Positions 46,491-56,578 of a stretch of DNA of 64,000 nt are shown piece after piece. A model generated the notes under the pieces. The model was not told the DNA's origin. It was given only the letters and a program-made list of their open reading frames with translations, and ran no database searches. The stretch covers positions 329,432,802-329,496,801 of the forward strand of contig NC_081413.1 in the NCBI RefSeq assembly GCF_030272615.1, written 5' to 3'. Both the position numbers and the translations under genes were made by a program. Positions within the stretch are counted from its first letter, which is position 1. Each line of letters opens with the position of its first letter. The stretch is from Cryptomeria japonica (lineage: Eukaryota > Streptophyta > Pinopsida > Cupressales > Cupressaceae).

Positions 46491-49400
46491 TCATGCCAAC
46501 TCCACGCTCCTCCACACTTCTCCATTGCCTTCACAAAGATCTATGTGCCTTTGTGCCACTTCTTTCCCCCTTTTATGCCCGGTGCTTTTTATCCTCCATT
46601 TATTTTTTTGTGAAGCACTCCCTCCTTTATTTTGTTGGCCCCATATTAGACTCTTAATATTTGCTTTGGTCTTTATTTTTCTATGGTCTTTTTTTTTCAT
46701 GCAAAATATTTTTATTTTGGTTCTCTCGGTATTTAATTTTCCCTTGTTCTCGACCCATGTTCTTAACTTTCGAGACTTGGACCCCTTCTCATCTTCCTTA
46801 GTCCCACATTTTGTCGAGGCATACCCCAATATATTCGTTGCAACAGTTTCTCTCTCCTTGTAGATTTTGAGTTTTGAGCCATTTACTGGGTTTTTGATCA
46901 GATCGCCATCTAGGGTAGATAATTTCATAGCTCTGTTTGTCCCTACTTCCTCTATTTTATAGGGTCCTAACCATCGTACCCTAAACTTCCCAGGTCGGAG
47001 TTCATTCCGACTATCGTATTTGAGCACCAACTGTCCCGGTGAGAATTTCATCTGTCTCAGGTGTTTGTCATGCCAGAACTTCCTCCTTTGGGCTACTTTT
47101 GTGGCCCATTGTGCTACTATTCTACGTTCCTCCATCTGAAGTAATGTATTCAACCGCTCCCTTAAGCTCTCCTCATCCCCCAACCGGTTCTGGACCGCTA
47201 TTCTCAAACTCGGTACAGTGTACTCTACTGGCATCACAGCTTCCTGTCCATACATGAGCTGGAATGGGGTATGTCCAGTAGTGGCTTTGTAAGAAGTACG
47301 ATAGGCCCACAACACCGCGCCCAACCTTTCCTCCCAGTCCTCTTGTTCTACTCCACAAGTCTTGTATAGAATGGACACCAATACTTTGTTTGTTGACTCT
47401 GCTTGTCCATTCGCCCTTGGGTAGTATGGACTTGATAGTGTGGGAAAAATTCTGAATTCTATTGTCATAGTGCGTATCACCTGGTTCACAAAATGTACAC
47501 CTCTATCACCGGTGACCTGTATGGGTATTCCAAACCGAGTTACGATCTGTTCATATAGGAACTTGGTCATACTGAGTGTCGTATTGTCTGGGAGAGCTCT
47601 AGCCTCGGCCCATTTGTAAGGTATTCTGTAGCTATGATTATGTACCGGCATCTGTGTGCTTTGCTTATCTTGAGTGGCCCTACGAAATCTAACCCCCATC
47701 TCTCAAACAACTCTTGTGGTTGGGATGGAAAAAGAGGCATAAAGTCTCGTTTGAGTGGCTTACCCACCCTTTGGCAAGTATCACAACTTGACACCCATTC
47801 CCGCGCATCTGCATAAAGTGTAGGCCACCATAACCTTGCTAGTAATATTTTTCTTGCAGTCGCATCTGGGCCCATATGCCCTTCGGCTAGCCCTTCATGT
47901 GATTCCCTAAGAACCCCCAGAATTTCTTCCTCTAAGACAGACCTTCGTAGTACCCCATCAGGGCCCATTTTATACAAAAGGCTGTGGATCAATTGGAACG
48001 TTGTGTTTTTTAGTGCCAGCTTCCTTCTTTCACTTGGGGGCATCTCATTTGGGAACGTTGCGCTGGCAAGTTATTGTCCGAGCTTTTCATACCAAGATGG
48101 TAAGACTACTATTTGGAACAAGTGGCCATCTGGAAAATCCTCATTTACTCCCCCTTCTGCGTGTTCCCCTGATTTTATTCTTGACAGATGATCAGCCATT
48201 ACATGGCTCTTTCCGGGTCGCACCACAATGTTGAAAGTAAATTCCTGCAGTAAGATCAGCCATCGACTTACTCTCCCTTGGATGACCGGTTTGTTGACCA
48301 GATACAAGAGTGCCTGGTGATCTACGAAGAAGGTAAAGGGCGTAGCCAGGAGGTAATGACGGAATTTTTGCACTGCGTACACCATCCCCAAGGCTTCTCA
48401 TTCTGTGGTACTATAGTTTCTTTCTGCTCTCGACAGTAGGCGGCTGGCAAAATATATAGGGTGATCCAAGCCTGTGGCTCCTACCTGTGCTAGGGTGGCG
48501 CCAATGGCAAAGTTGGAGGCATCCACATGCACATGAAATTTATTATCCCAGTTTGGGTATATCAGGATAGGTGCACTTACAAGTCTGGATTTAAGTTCCC
48601 TAAAGGCCTCTTCTTGATCGTGGTGCCATACGAATGGCTCCCCCTTCCTGGTGAGTTTTTCCAGTGGGAGGGAGACCTCAGCAAATCCTTTGATAAACCG
48701 TCGATAGTATCCTACGTGGCCCAGGAAGGATTTTACTCCTGTAACATCTGTTGGGTTTTCCATTTCCATGATGACTCTTATCTGATCCGGGTCAGTCTTC
48801 AACCCTGCTTTGCAGACTATATGGCCAAGTAATCTTCCTTGGGGGACGAGGAACCGACATTTCTTTGGATTGAGGGCAAGTCGTGCTCAACGGTACCTTT
48901 CCATGCACTCCCCCAGTATTTGCAAGTGATTTTTCTTCTCGTTGTACACTGACCAATCATCCAGAAATGCTTTAAAATTTCCAGTTGCCATTTTGTCGAA
49001 GATATGCAATATGATCCTCTGGAATGTGGCTGGGGCGTTGCATAATCCGAATGGCATCCGATTATATGCGTAAACTCCATCCTCCACAATAAAGGTGGTT
49101 TTCAGCCTATCCTCTTCAGCTATGCTGATCTGGTTGTAGCTCGAAAAGCCATCCATGAAGGAATAGATTTCGTGCCCCGCCACTTCTTCCAATATACTAT
49201 CGGTAAACGATATGGGAAAGGGATCTTTCACTGTCACAGCATTTAAACATCTGAAGTCTACGCAGATGCGGATCTGATTCCCCTCTTTTTTGAGCGAAAT
49301 GACAATAGGCGAGACCCATTCACTGGTTTGCACCCGGAATATGATTTCAGCTTCTAACATTTTTTCTATTTCCTCTTGTACCTTTGCCGCATAATTTTTG

Positions 49401-50767
49401 TTCATGCGGTAAGGTCGTTTCCTTATTGGCCTAGCCCCTGGTATTAATGGTATACGATGTACGCATAGTTCTGGAGGCACTCCTTTCAAATCCTTATATG
49501 TCCATGCGAACACATCTTTGTACTCGAGGAATATTTTAAAGGCTGCTGCTTTTAGTACGAGGTCCCAATCGTCCCCTACTAGTATTACTTTTGGGTCCTT
49601 TTCTTCGCCGAGGTTGGTTTGTTGTACCTTGGGTTCCACAAATTGTAAGATCTCATTTTCTCCGAATTGGTGGGCCGCGGTCCCATCTACCCGGGCCTCC
49701 CCTTCTTGGTATTCGGCAAATTGTGGTGTGTAAGTATTGCCTTCCTCGATCTCCAGGATCTCCAACACGTTGCACGGGTGGAAGATTTCATAATCTTCCA
49801 TCTGCCAGTGGAATAACCCATTGATAGAACTTGTTTCGTCCTCTGAGCAATTCCCCAGGCGGAGGATTCCTTCTTCATCAGGTTCCATCTCAGCATCCTC
49901 TCCTGGTGCGCCTTCCTTGGACCCGGAATCTGAAGCCACTTCTTGACTCACTACTTGGTTTCCTAGATCAATGATATATTTCTTCCCTTCACTTTCGATT
50001 GAGAGAGTGTTTTTCTTCCAATTGTGATCCGCTTTGGCCGTAATGAGCCATCCTCCTCCCAAGAGTGCATCGTATCCTTTCCTTGCTAAGGATATAACCA
50101 TAAAATCCAGAAAGAATTGTTGGGTTCCAATGGTTACATTTTGGCCCATAAGTGTGCCCAGTGGTTTTATGCCATGTTGATCTGCTCCTACGAGGTGGAA
50201 GGCAGGTGGCCAGAGCGTCGGCTTCCCCAAGGTTTTCCATGTCTCCTAGGGTAGCACGTTTACCACGGACCCACCATCTACAATTGTGTTAGTAAGTCTG
50301 TAACCAAGAATCTCCATTTCTACTACGGCTGGTGTCCTACCTACCCCTACTGTCATCAACATAGGGTCGGTGGTCTCCTTTGAGTGGTTCCTTCCGTTCA
50401 TTCCCTCTCTGTGGCCCGGCGTCTTTTCCTCCTTTGTGGTCTCCTCCACTTGGTTTATAGCTATCCGTAGTTGTGGTAGTGTCTGCAATAGATCCGCTAC
50501 ACGGACTGGCACGGTGGTTTGTAGCAGCTGGTTCATTATGGTAGCTTCGGAGTCGGCTCGTATGGTGCTGGTGGTTTTGTGGGGTACTGTCTTCCGCTGT
50601 CCCTCACTCATTTCCCTTTCTACTTCCTTTTGTGCCTCCTTTAGTCTTTCCTTTTCTATACCTGGTTCAGGGTAAGTTAGTTTCCTTGTGTGAATTGGGT
50701 AATGGACAATACTTCTGGTTCCGACCGTACTACCTCCAGCATGTTCACGCCTTTCTGTCTTGGACAT
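46491..50767 (-). pseudogene. Gypsy pol: protease, reverse transcriptase, RNase H, integrase
   Basis: Starts in a frame overlapping gag (50767). Protease: IVDGGSVVNVLP near 50270-50249, then an in-frame TAG at 50246. RT: ICVDFRCLNAVTVKDPFP, MDGFSSYNQI, MPFGLCNAPATFQR and the catalytic FLDDWSVY near 48950-48970. RNase H: FHVHVDASNFAIGATLAQ and FFVDHQALLYL. Integrase: H-H-C-C finger (SSCDTCQRVGK), catalytic D in WGLDFVGPL, D in TGDRGVHF, E in NGQAES, and a GPYKIEEV C-terminal block. Reading is in one frame to about 47620 with in-frame stops at 50246, 48887, 48398 and 48071; one frameshift near 47620 then leads to the C-terminal part ending at 46491. A family member without these breaks would be autonomous. 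Confidence 0.9.
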
Positions 50768-51052
50768 TCAGCATCTTCGTGGTTGCCCGGCCCACACCAT
50801 TTGCAGAGTAGCCCTCCTCCTTGTCCAACACCACTCTGGCAGTCACGTGCAAAATGGCCCCATTCGTTACATCGTCGACATTGTATCATCAGTCTGCCTT
50901 TTGCATCATATTGGATGCGTCCTCGTGGGGTATTATTATTGCTGTTGTTGTTACTCCCCCTTCGGCTGTTCCTATAGCCCCCTGGTGATGCGTTTGCGTT
51001 TGTGTTCTTGGAGGGTGTAGTTGGTGGTGCTGGTTGTTCTTGAGTATATAAA

Positions 51053-52489
51053 CAGAGTTCCCAAACTTGCCGCGAGTCGGGCGAGTTCGCCGAGTTGGCG
51101 AGTCGAGCCAAGCTTGGCGAGTTTTGCAGACTCGGGACTCGGACTCGGCGAGTTTTGACCATAACTCGCCTGACTCGCGTTTTGCAGACTTGGGACTCGA
51201 ACTCGGCGAGTTTTGACCATAACTCGCCTGACTCGCGAGTCAGGCGAGTTATGGCAAAACTCGCCGAGTCCAAGCTCCAAGACTCGGCCACGACAAGTCA
51301 ATGTTTTGACTTGTTTGACAACTTAGTCTCTCTGCCAGGATTCATATATGGAATATAACATTTAAGTATATTCTTATACTTTAAGTTATATTCCATATAT
51401 ATTGTCAGGATGTTTGAGAGTGGTTTCGGACCTCCATGAGTTATAATGCAAAATCTAGTTTTTGGAGGATCCTTCAAATTTCCAGACTTAGTCAAATTTC
51501 AGGCCATTTCAGGATCAGGATGACATTCCAGACTTTTAAGGCAAGTTCACTCTGACCTTGATGTAAGGGATGCGACCTAGGAGGACACTATACATTCAAC
51601 CAAGGTTTGATTTAGCAACTTGAAGCGTGACCAAATAGTACACAAAAACCCTAGGAATGATCTAAATAACCCCTAATCACTCAACTGACCTAACCTCCTT
51701 CACTCCACCTTGAGGAGATCCACCCGATTTGATGACCTTTGAGAAACTCAATCCCTTCAATGCAAAGGCTAAGACACTAAAACAACCAACAACAAAACTA
51801 AAAGAGCTAACCCTAGAAAGCAAAAAGTGGGGTTCTTCATTTGCAATGGGGTGATGTGTGAGTACCTCACAACAAGGATGTTTCTTAAAATTTTGAAAAA
51901 AGGGGGTGAGTTGGGGACATTTCCTACCTATCCCCACATCCCAAAAAATCCCCCCATGGGGCACAAGGTTATTTTTGGCAAGGGACATGTCTCTGAGGAG
52001 CATATTTTCAAACCCTTCTGGCCTCACAATTCCCCCTTCCATCCAACATATATATAGCCTAAAAACTAAGAGGTCCAAGAAAGACCAAGGTCAACTATAG
52101 TCCCAAGGTAAAACCTAAGTTCAACAAGCACACTATTTAATGCTACCATACACATGCAATCCTTACAATTTCCAAGTGAAGATGTTCTTGATGTCTCATG
52201 TTGGTGCTCCCAAAATTTCAATTTGGCCAAAGAAAATACTAAACAGAAGCCCCAAACAAGTAGATACTCTACCAACATGCCTTTCATGGCATAACAAGCT
52301 AGCACACATTATAATTGAGCTTTATTCAATAATGGGTGCATGAAACAAGTTTTAAATTGTTAAAAATCTCTTAATTTCAAGGTTTTTTTATTTTGCCGAG
52401 TCATTGCCGAGTCGTTGCCAAGTCATAACTGAGTCACGAGTCGAGTCGGCCTTGCCAAGTCCGAGCCGAGTCCGAGTCTGGGAACTTTG
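51053..52489. mobile_element. hAT-like non-autonomous element, 1.44 kb, in gypsy gag
   Basis: Terminal inverted repeats are CAGAGTTCCCAAACT (from 51053) and, on the reverse strand from 52489, CAAAGTTCCCAGACT. Flanks are GTATATAAA (51044-51052) and GTATATAGG (52490-52498), matching in 7 of 9 positions. Both ends are filled with GACTCGGCGAGT-type repeats (51068-51295 and 52395-52478), like the subterminal repeats of the hAT elements at 27 kb and 35.8 kb. It has no transposase. The middle carries a reversed fragment of an LTR (51296-51871). The CARAG termini suggest hAT, but the duplication length does not settle 8 versus 9 bp, so Mutator is not excluded. Confidence 0.7.
51296..51871 (-). repeat. 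Fragment of TGTTGTGA-type LTR inside the non-autonomous element
   Basis: On the minus strand it starts at 51871 with TGTTGTGAGG..CACACATCACCCCATTGCAAATG, as in the LTR at 14715, and stays similar (GCATTATAACTC, GAAACCACTCTCAAACATC, GGAATATAAC) until about 51330, equivalent to about 15285 in the other copy. It is therefore the first roughly 570 bp of such an LTR. No target duplication was seen, so it may have been captured as a fragment. Confidence 0.7.
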
Positions 52490-53951
52490 GTATATAGGAC
52501 CTGGGCACTCCTTGCCTTCAAGTTGTAGGGGCATTCCTTGATGGAATGCCCCAACACTTGGCAGATGTCGCAGAAAGTTTTCTTTGGACAATTGGTTTTT
52601 GTGTGTCCATCTAGTTTGCACTCAGTGCACCAGAGGTCCCTTCCCTCCCTACTTTCTTCCTTCTGCATCTGCATTTCCCGCATCACCCGTCTCATATCCT
52701 TTCGGAGCGCTTGTATCGTGTGTGACTCCTCCTCGCTTCCTTGATCACTGCTATCTTCATCACTTGTACACCTCTTTCCCTTCGATGTCTTGTTCTCGCT
52801 TTCAATGTCCATGGCTCTATTGTATGCGTCCGTGACCGTGGATGGAGGCACTACCTTCATCTTCTTCCGCAAGGACGGTTGCAATCCCTCAATGAACCAT
52901 CGCTTCTTCAATCCATCGGCTGGCTTGTTGTCCATTTTTCCAATCAATTCTTTTAGTCTGCGGTAGTAGGACCTTACCGTCTTCGTCTTGCCCTGTTTGG
53001 TGTTGTATATTTCTGCAATGATCTCGTCGTCGTCCCGGAGTAGCCAAAACTCCTCCTCAAATGCTTTAGCCAGGTTTTTCCAGGTATCCTTTGAGGTGGT
53101 GGGTAGGTCCGTGTACCAGTCAATGGCAATCCCACGGAGGGTGGACAGAAATGCTTTCAACCAGTTATCCTCATCATCCTCGCCATTGGCCTGCCATATG
53201 GTGACACAAGTTTTCGGGGTTATGTGCCATCTTTCTCGTGCTCTCCGGTTTACTCTAGAAATTGTTGAGTGACTCGGTTGGGGCGGTTGTTTGCTCCCAA
53301 TTCTCGCTACTTTCTATTGCCTGTGGGCTGTGGTGACTCCTGTCCCACTCTTGTGTATGTTGCCGCAAACCTTCCGCTAGGCTCCCTCTCTCTTCAACTA
53401 TCCGGTAGAGTTTCAAGCGCCTCTCAAGTTGCTCCTGGATGCGCAGGGATCTCCTTACTATGTCTTCGTGGCTCCCCTCTTCTTCCTCCAGGGGTTGTCG
53501 GCTTCGATCTTTGTTGAGTGTATTTGGCATTAATTATTGGGGCTACGGTGGTTTCTCCGCTGTGTGGAGTCCCGCTGTTCTGCTTCCCTTTTGTTCCTTT
53601 CTCTATACTATTGCAGCACTTGCTGCCTACGTTGCTCCCTCTGTATGTTCTCTCATTCCTCTTCACATGCCAATAACCGGTGAAGGCTACCCAGGAGATC
53701 ATGTACCGCCTGGTTCACGTTGAGTTCCGCCCGTACCGTATCAGCCGAGACCATGCTCAGTTCTGCTTCTCGCTGTACGTACCGGTCCACGGAAACGTCC
53801 CACACGTGAATCAGGGCTTGTGTCAACTGATCCTCCCTGGTTACTTCCGTGTTATCCTCTATGTCACTGTCTGTTACCTGGATGCTTTGGTCGAATGGAC
53901 AACCCATTATGCTTCCATCCCGCCAGCCTTCCCTCCAGAGACCTCCGGATT

Positions 53952-53971
53952 CGACTTAGGCAACGGTGCCA
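53952..53971 (-). other. Primer binding site of gypsy element
   Basis: TTTTGGCACCGTTGCCTAAG begins directly after the 5' LTR end at 53975 on the minus strand. It resembles TGGCGCCGTTGCC, the PBS common in Tat/Athila-type plant gypsy elements. Confidence 0.75.
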
Positions 53972-53974
53972 AAA

Positions 53975-54295
53975 TGTTAGTAGCCTAAGTGGATTACGTT
54001 GTAGCATACAAAACACCAAGATCCAACTATAATACCAAAGCACAATAAAACATTGTCATGGAACCAACAACACACGACACAGCATACCGAAATATATTCA
54101 TGTAATACAAATGTATATCCTATTAATCTCCACTAGCATGTCCCTCCAATTGCTACAAGCTTACATATAAAGAGTTTGCGGTTGGTTAGGCCATCAACCG
54201 TCAAACAACCAACTACCCCGTAAGTATAACTTAATACTATTGTTTTATTTTAACACATTACCAAAAAGCCTTATTTACTAATTAACCGGCTTACA
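53975..54295 (-). repeat. 5' LTR of gypsy element
   Basis: 321 bp. It carries transitions against the 3' LTR at about nine sites and one A/C change. It lies against CCCA of the target duplication. Confidence 0.93.
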
Positions 54296-56578
54296 CCCAT
54301 ATTTGAATTTAATAATTAAATTAAAAAATCATCATTCAACTGTATGTTGATTTTTAATTTAATTATTAAATTCAAATATGAGTCTTGTCAAGATCCATTT
54401 TGCTGCAGGCATAGCCAATTCCCTCCTTCCCTATGCACTGTTTCAACTCCATCAAGGAATTCTCTACCTCAAGCATTTTCCTTGGTCCCCTTAGTTCAGC
54501 GCCCTATCACTCCTTTGGGCGCCAAATTGCATTGGGCATGGAATTCAACATTTTTTAGTTTTCCCTAGATGCCTTTATTTAGCACCCTCCTTTGGTGTTT
54601 GGCGCAATTCTCCCTTAGGTAAGGAAATTCGCCTTTTTGCAATTTTCCAAGGCCTCCTCATTTGGGTGCCCACTCTCAATCTTGGGCGCTAATCTCCCTT
54701 TGGCAAGGAATTCATTGCATTTCGCATTTTCCCTAACTCCTTGCTTTTGGCACCCTTCACTCCCTTTGGGCGCTATTTCACCCTTGTGGTGGAATTTTGT
54801 ATTTTTTGGATTTTCCATGCTTGAGCCAATTCGGTGTCCTATCCAAGACTAGGGCGGAGTTTTCATGGTGAGGAGGAATTTGGAAATTTGAACATTTTCC
54901 TCGGCTTCATGGATTTAGCGCCCTAATCCATTACTGGGTACAATTTGCACTTGGTAGAGGATTTTGATTTCTTCAAAATTTCCTTGTCTCTTTCAACTTG
55001 ATCATTTCTGGATGACATGCTATTTTGAGGATATGAAGTGGATTTTTGTGTTTTGTAGGATTTTTAATGCTTTCCACTTCAAGAATGGATGTTGACACTT
55101 AAGCCATTCTTTGATCAACCTGTCTTCTTTTCGACTTCCCGGGTTTAGAAATAGTCATGAATGCTCAATCTTCATCACCTCCCTGAATGGTCCTGTTAAA
55201 AAGGAACTTTCCAAAAATAGAAACTTTTCAAAATGTCAGAGTTAGAGCCCAAAACAAGACGTAGGATGACTTACTATAAATAGGAACTTACTAAAAATAG
55301 TAAGTTTGATTTTTGGCCAAATGAAGACATTCCAGGATGCAGTAAAATCCTTAAAATAGGAACTTTTTAAATTTCGCTTAAATTTTACTGGGAGGTTCTT
55401 TGAAGGGTCCTAATTCCAGTTTCACATTCATTTTTTCAAAAACCCTAACAGAAAGCCCCAAAATCTAGGACTAAAGACAGAAACCCTAAAATTGACAAAA
55501 CGAGCCCTAGAATTCACCAAATTCGCTCAAACAAAAAGCAAACTTGACCAAATCAACCCACAAACACTCGCAAAGTAGAGAGACTGTCACCAAAAGACCC
55601 CAAAAAACAAGACAAAAGACTGAGAGGGCCTAAGAAGTAGGGGGTCCCCATCTAGGATGGGGTGATGTGTGATTAGGTCACAACAAGAGGTAGTCATTAG
55701 ATTTTGAAATTTTGAATTATTTCTTCAGGTTGTACCCCTACAAAAGAAATTGTACTGTGTCCAATTTTTAAGAGCTTCATAATGGTCATCTATCTTGTCT
55801 ATTCAACTCTCATCCATGTCTTTGCAAGGCCAATAAAATGAGCTTTCAAACACATTTGTCAAGGCAAAGAATGGAGTTTGACTGATGAAGTTGCAAAAAC
55901 TCATCAAATTTTATAAGTATGTTCTCCAATTGAGTAGAGCGAACCAACATGAAGGTATGTTTGGCTAAAGATATTGCAAGCACATGTATGGTAGTGTGCT
56001 CTTGTGAAAGGAAGCAAATGTGAGTTTTTGCAAAATTTGTATGTTTTAAGTTGACAAAGATTGCAGAGGCTATGTCATGGTGCATACCACATAAAGAGTA
56101 GAGTATACAAGTTTTCAAAATAACATCTGCAACAGTGTAGCAAAGCATGGACCATATAGAAGGAAGGATATACACTATGAAAGTTTATAAGTTACATGGA
56201 TAAAGGCCAGCATGTAATAACCACCCCTAATTTTTTCCCAATTTGTTGCCAAAGGAAATTCAATGGACATGCAAACAATGGTTCTTGTTGTCATTTTCTG
56301 CTATGAAATTTCAATGTTCATTAACTGCTGTTACAAAGTGACAGGTAGAAATCATTACCCAAAGCTTGATACATTATTTCAATACATAAAATGCAAGCAC
56401 AACAAAGGTACCTTAAACCCATAAGATGGTATAATCATGAAGGCCTGAAAGCTCAGTTCAGCTGTTGTTGCTGTTGCAGGTCTGCTGTTAGGAATTTGCA
56501 GGTGTTGGCAACTAGAAAACTCAACAAACACTCCTCCCAACCATCCTAGAATGCCTCCAAATAATAGCATCCGCAACA

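Larger units (their letters stand above)
50677..53907 (-). pseudogene. Gypsy gag with four CCHC zinc knuckles, split by a non-autonomous element
   Basis: The N-terminal part starts near 53907 (MGCPFDQSIQV) and has at least two frameshifts between 53650 and 53200. The retrotransposon gag core is at 53160-52900 (LSTLRGIAIDWYTDLP, WKNLAKAFEEEF). Knuckles 1 and 2 read CTECKLDGHTKTNC and CDICQVLGHSIKEC. The frame then runs into the inserted element (51053-52489) and resumes with EQPAPPTTPSKN, a glycine/asparagine/arginine-rich stretch, and knuckles 3 and 4, CRRCNEWGHFARDC and CKWCGPGNHEDAEC. It ends at 50677. Frames before and after the insertion match if 1,446 bp (element plus a 9-bp duplication) is removed. 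Knuckles bind RNA in gag proteins; four is more than the usual one or two. Confidence 0.85.
43240..54295 (-). mobile_element. Ty3/gypsy LTR retrotransposon, 11 kb, complete ends
   Basis: Two 321-bp LTRs (43240-43560 and 53975-54295) differ at 10 positions by eye (9 transitions), about 3%. Both run TG..CA on either strand. The target duplication is CCCA (43236-43239, 54296-54299), confirmed because the interrupted foldback arm becomes continuous when the element is removed. Minus-strand order: 5' LTR, PBS, gag with four CCHC knuckles, protease, RT, RNase H, integrase, GC-rich spacer, extra ORF, PPT, 3' LTR. PR-RT-RH-INT order makes it gypsy. The PBS (TGGCACCGTTGCC) and an extra ORF after integrase recall the Tat group, by inference. 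Stops and frameshifts make it non-functional as read. Confidence 0.93.
43212..54410. mobile_element. Foldback (snapback) element of about 140 bp, split by the gypsy
   Basis: Left arm: 43212-43239 (GCAGCAAAATTGC..CTTGACAAGACCCA) continuing at 54300-54332 (ATATTTGAATTTAATAATT...). Right arm: 54346-54410, the reverse complement of the joined left arm (..AATTCAAATATGAG, TCTTGTCAAG, TTTTGCTGC). Arms are about 60 bp with few mismatches and a loop of roughly 14 nt. The gypsy inserted within the left arm, duplicating CCCA. Most of the stated interval is gypsy DNA. Confidence 0.8.
42945..55000. repeat. 83-bp tandem array with GC hairpins, split by the gypsy element
   Basis: Right part: GC-rich inverted arms (type GGCRCCC, 12-13 nt, GGGCGC) at 54499, 54581, 54664, 54749, 54832 and 54917, so spacings are 82, 83, 85, 83 and 85 bp. 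Each unit also carries 'GGAATTC' and 'TTTTCC' blocks. Left part, on the other side of the gypsy: similar motifs near 42966, 43028, 43095 and 43179. The matching character on both sides supports 43239 and 54296 having been adjacent. The coordinates given include the inserted gypsy; the array itself is only about 42945-43239 and 54400-55000. Confidence 0.75.
37698..55685 (-). mobile_element. Giant solo LTR (about 6.9 kb net) with nested gypsy element
   Basis: Ends are exact: TGTTGACG at 37698 and ...GTCACAACA at 55685, flanked by AGAGG on both sides (37693-37697, 55686-55690). Read on the minus strand it starts TGTTGTGACC..CACACATCACCCCAT and ends CACGTCAACA, matching the 2.9-kb solo LTR at 14715-17653 at both ends. 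Order on the minus strand: start, 83-bp hairpin array (split by the gypsy), decayed ORF 42296-38893, telo-box palindrome, TATA box, about 0.8 kb of R-U5, end. The core promoter and R-U5 length match the 2.9-kb LTR, so the ORF lies in U3. No second TGTTGTGAC start was found inside, which argues for one LTR unit and against a full element. Confidence 0.75.

Noticed and set aside
45696-46863. Long plus-strand reading frames (305 and 268 residues) in the GC-rich block
   Set aside because: They lie opposite the gypsy in its CpG-rich spacer, where stops are rare on all frames. Composition is low-complexity and no domain is visible.
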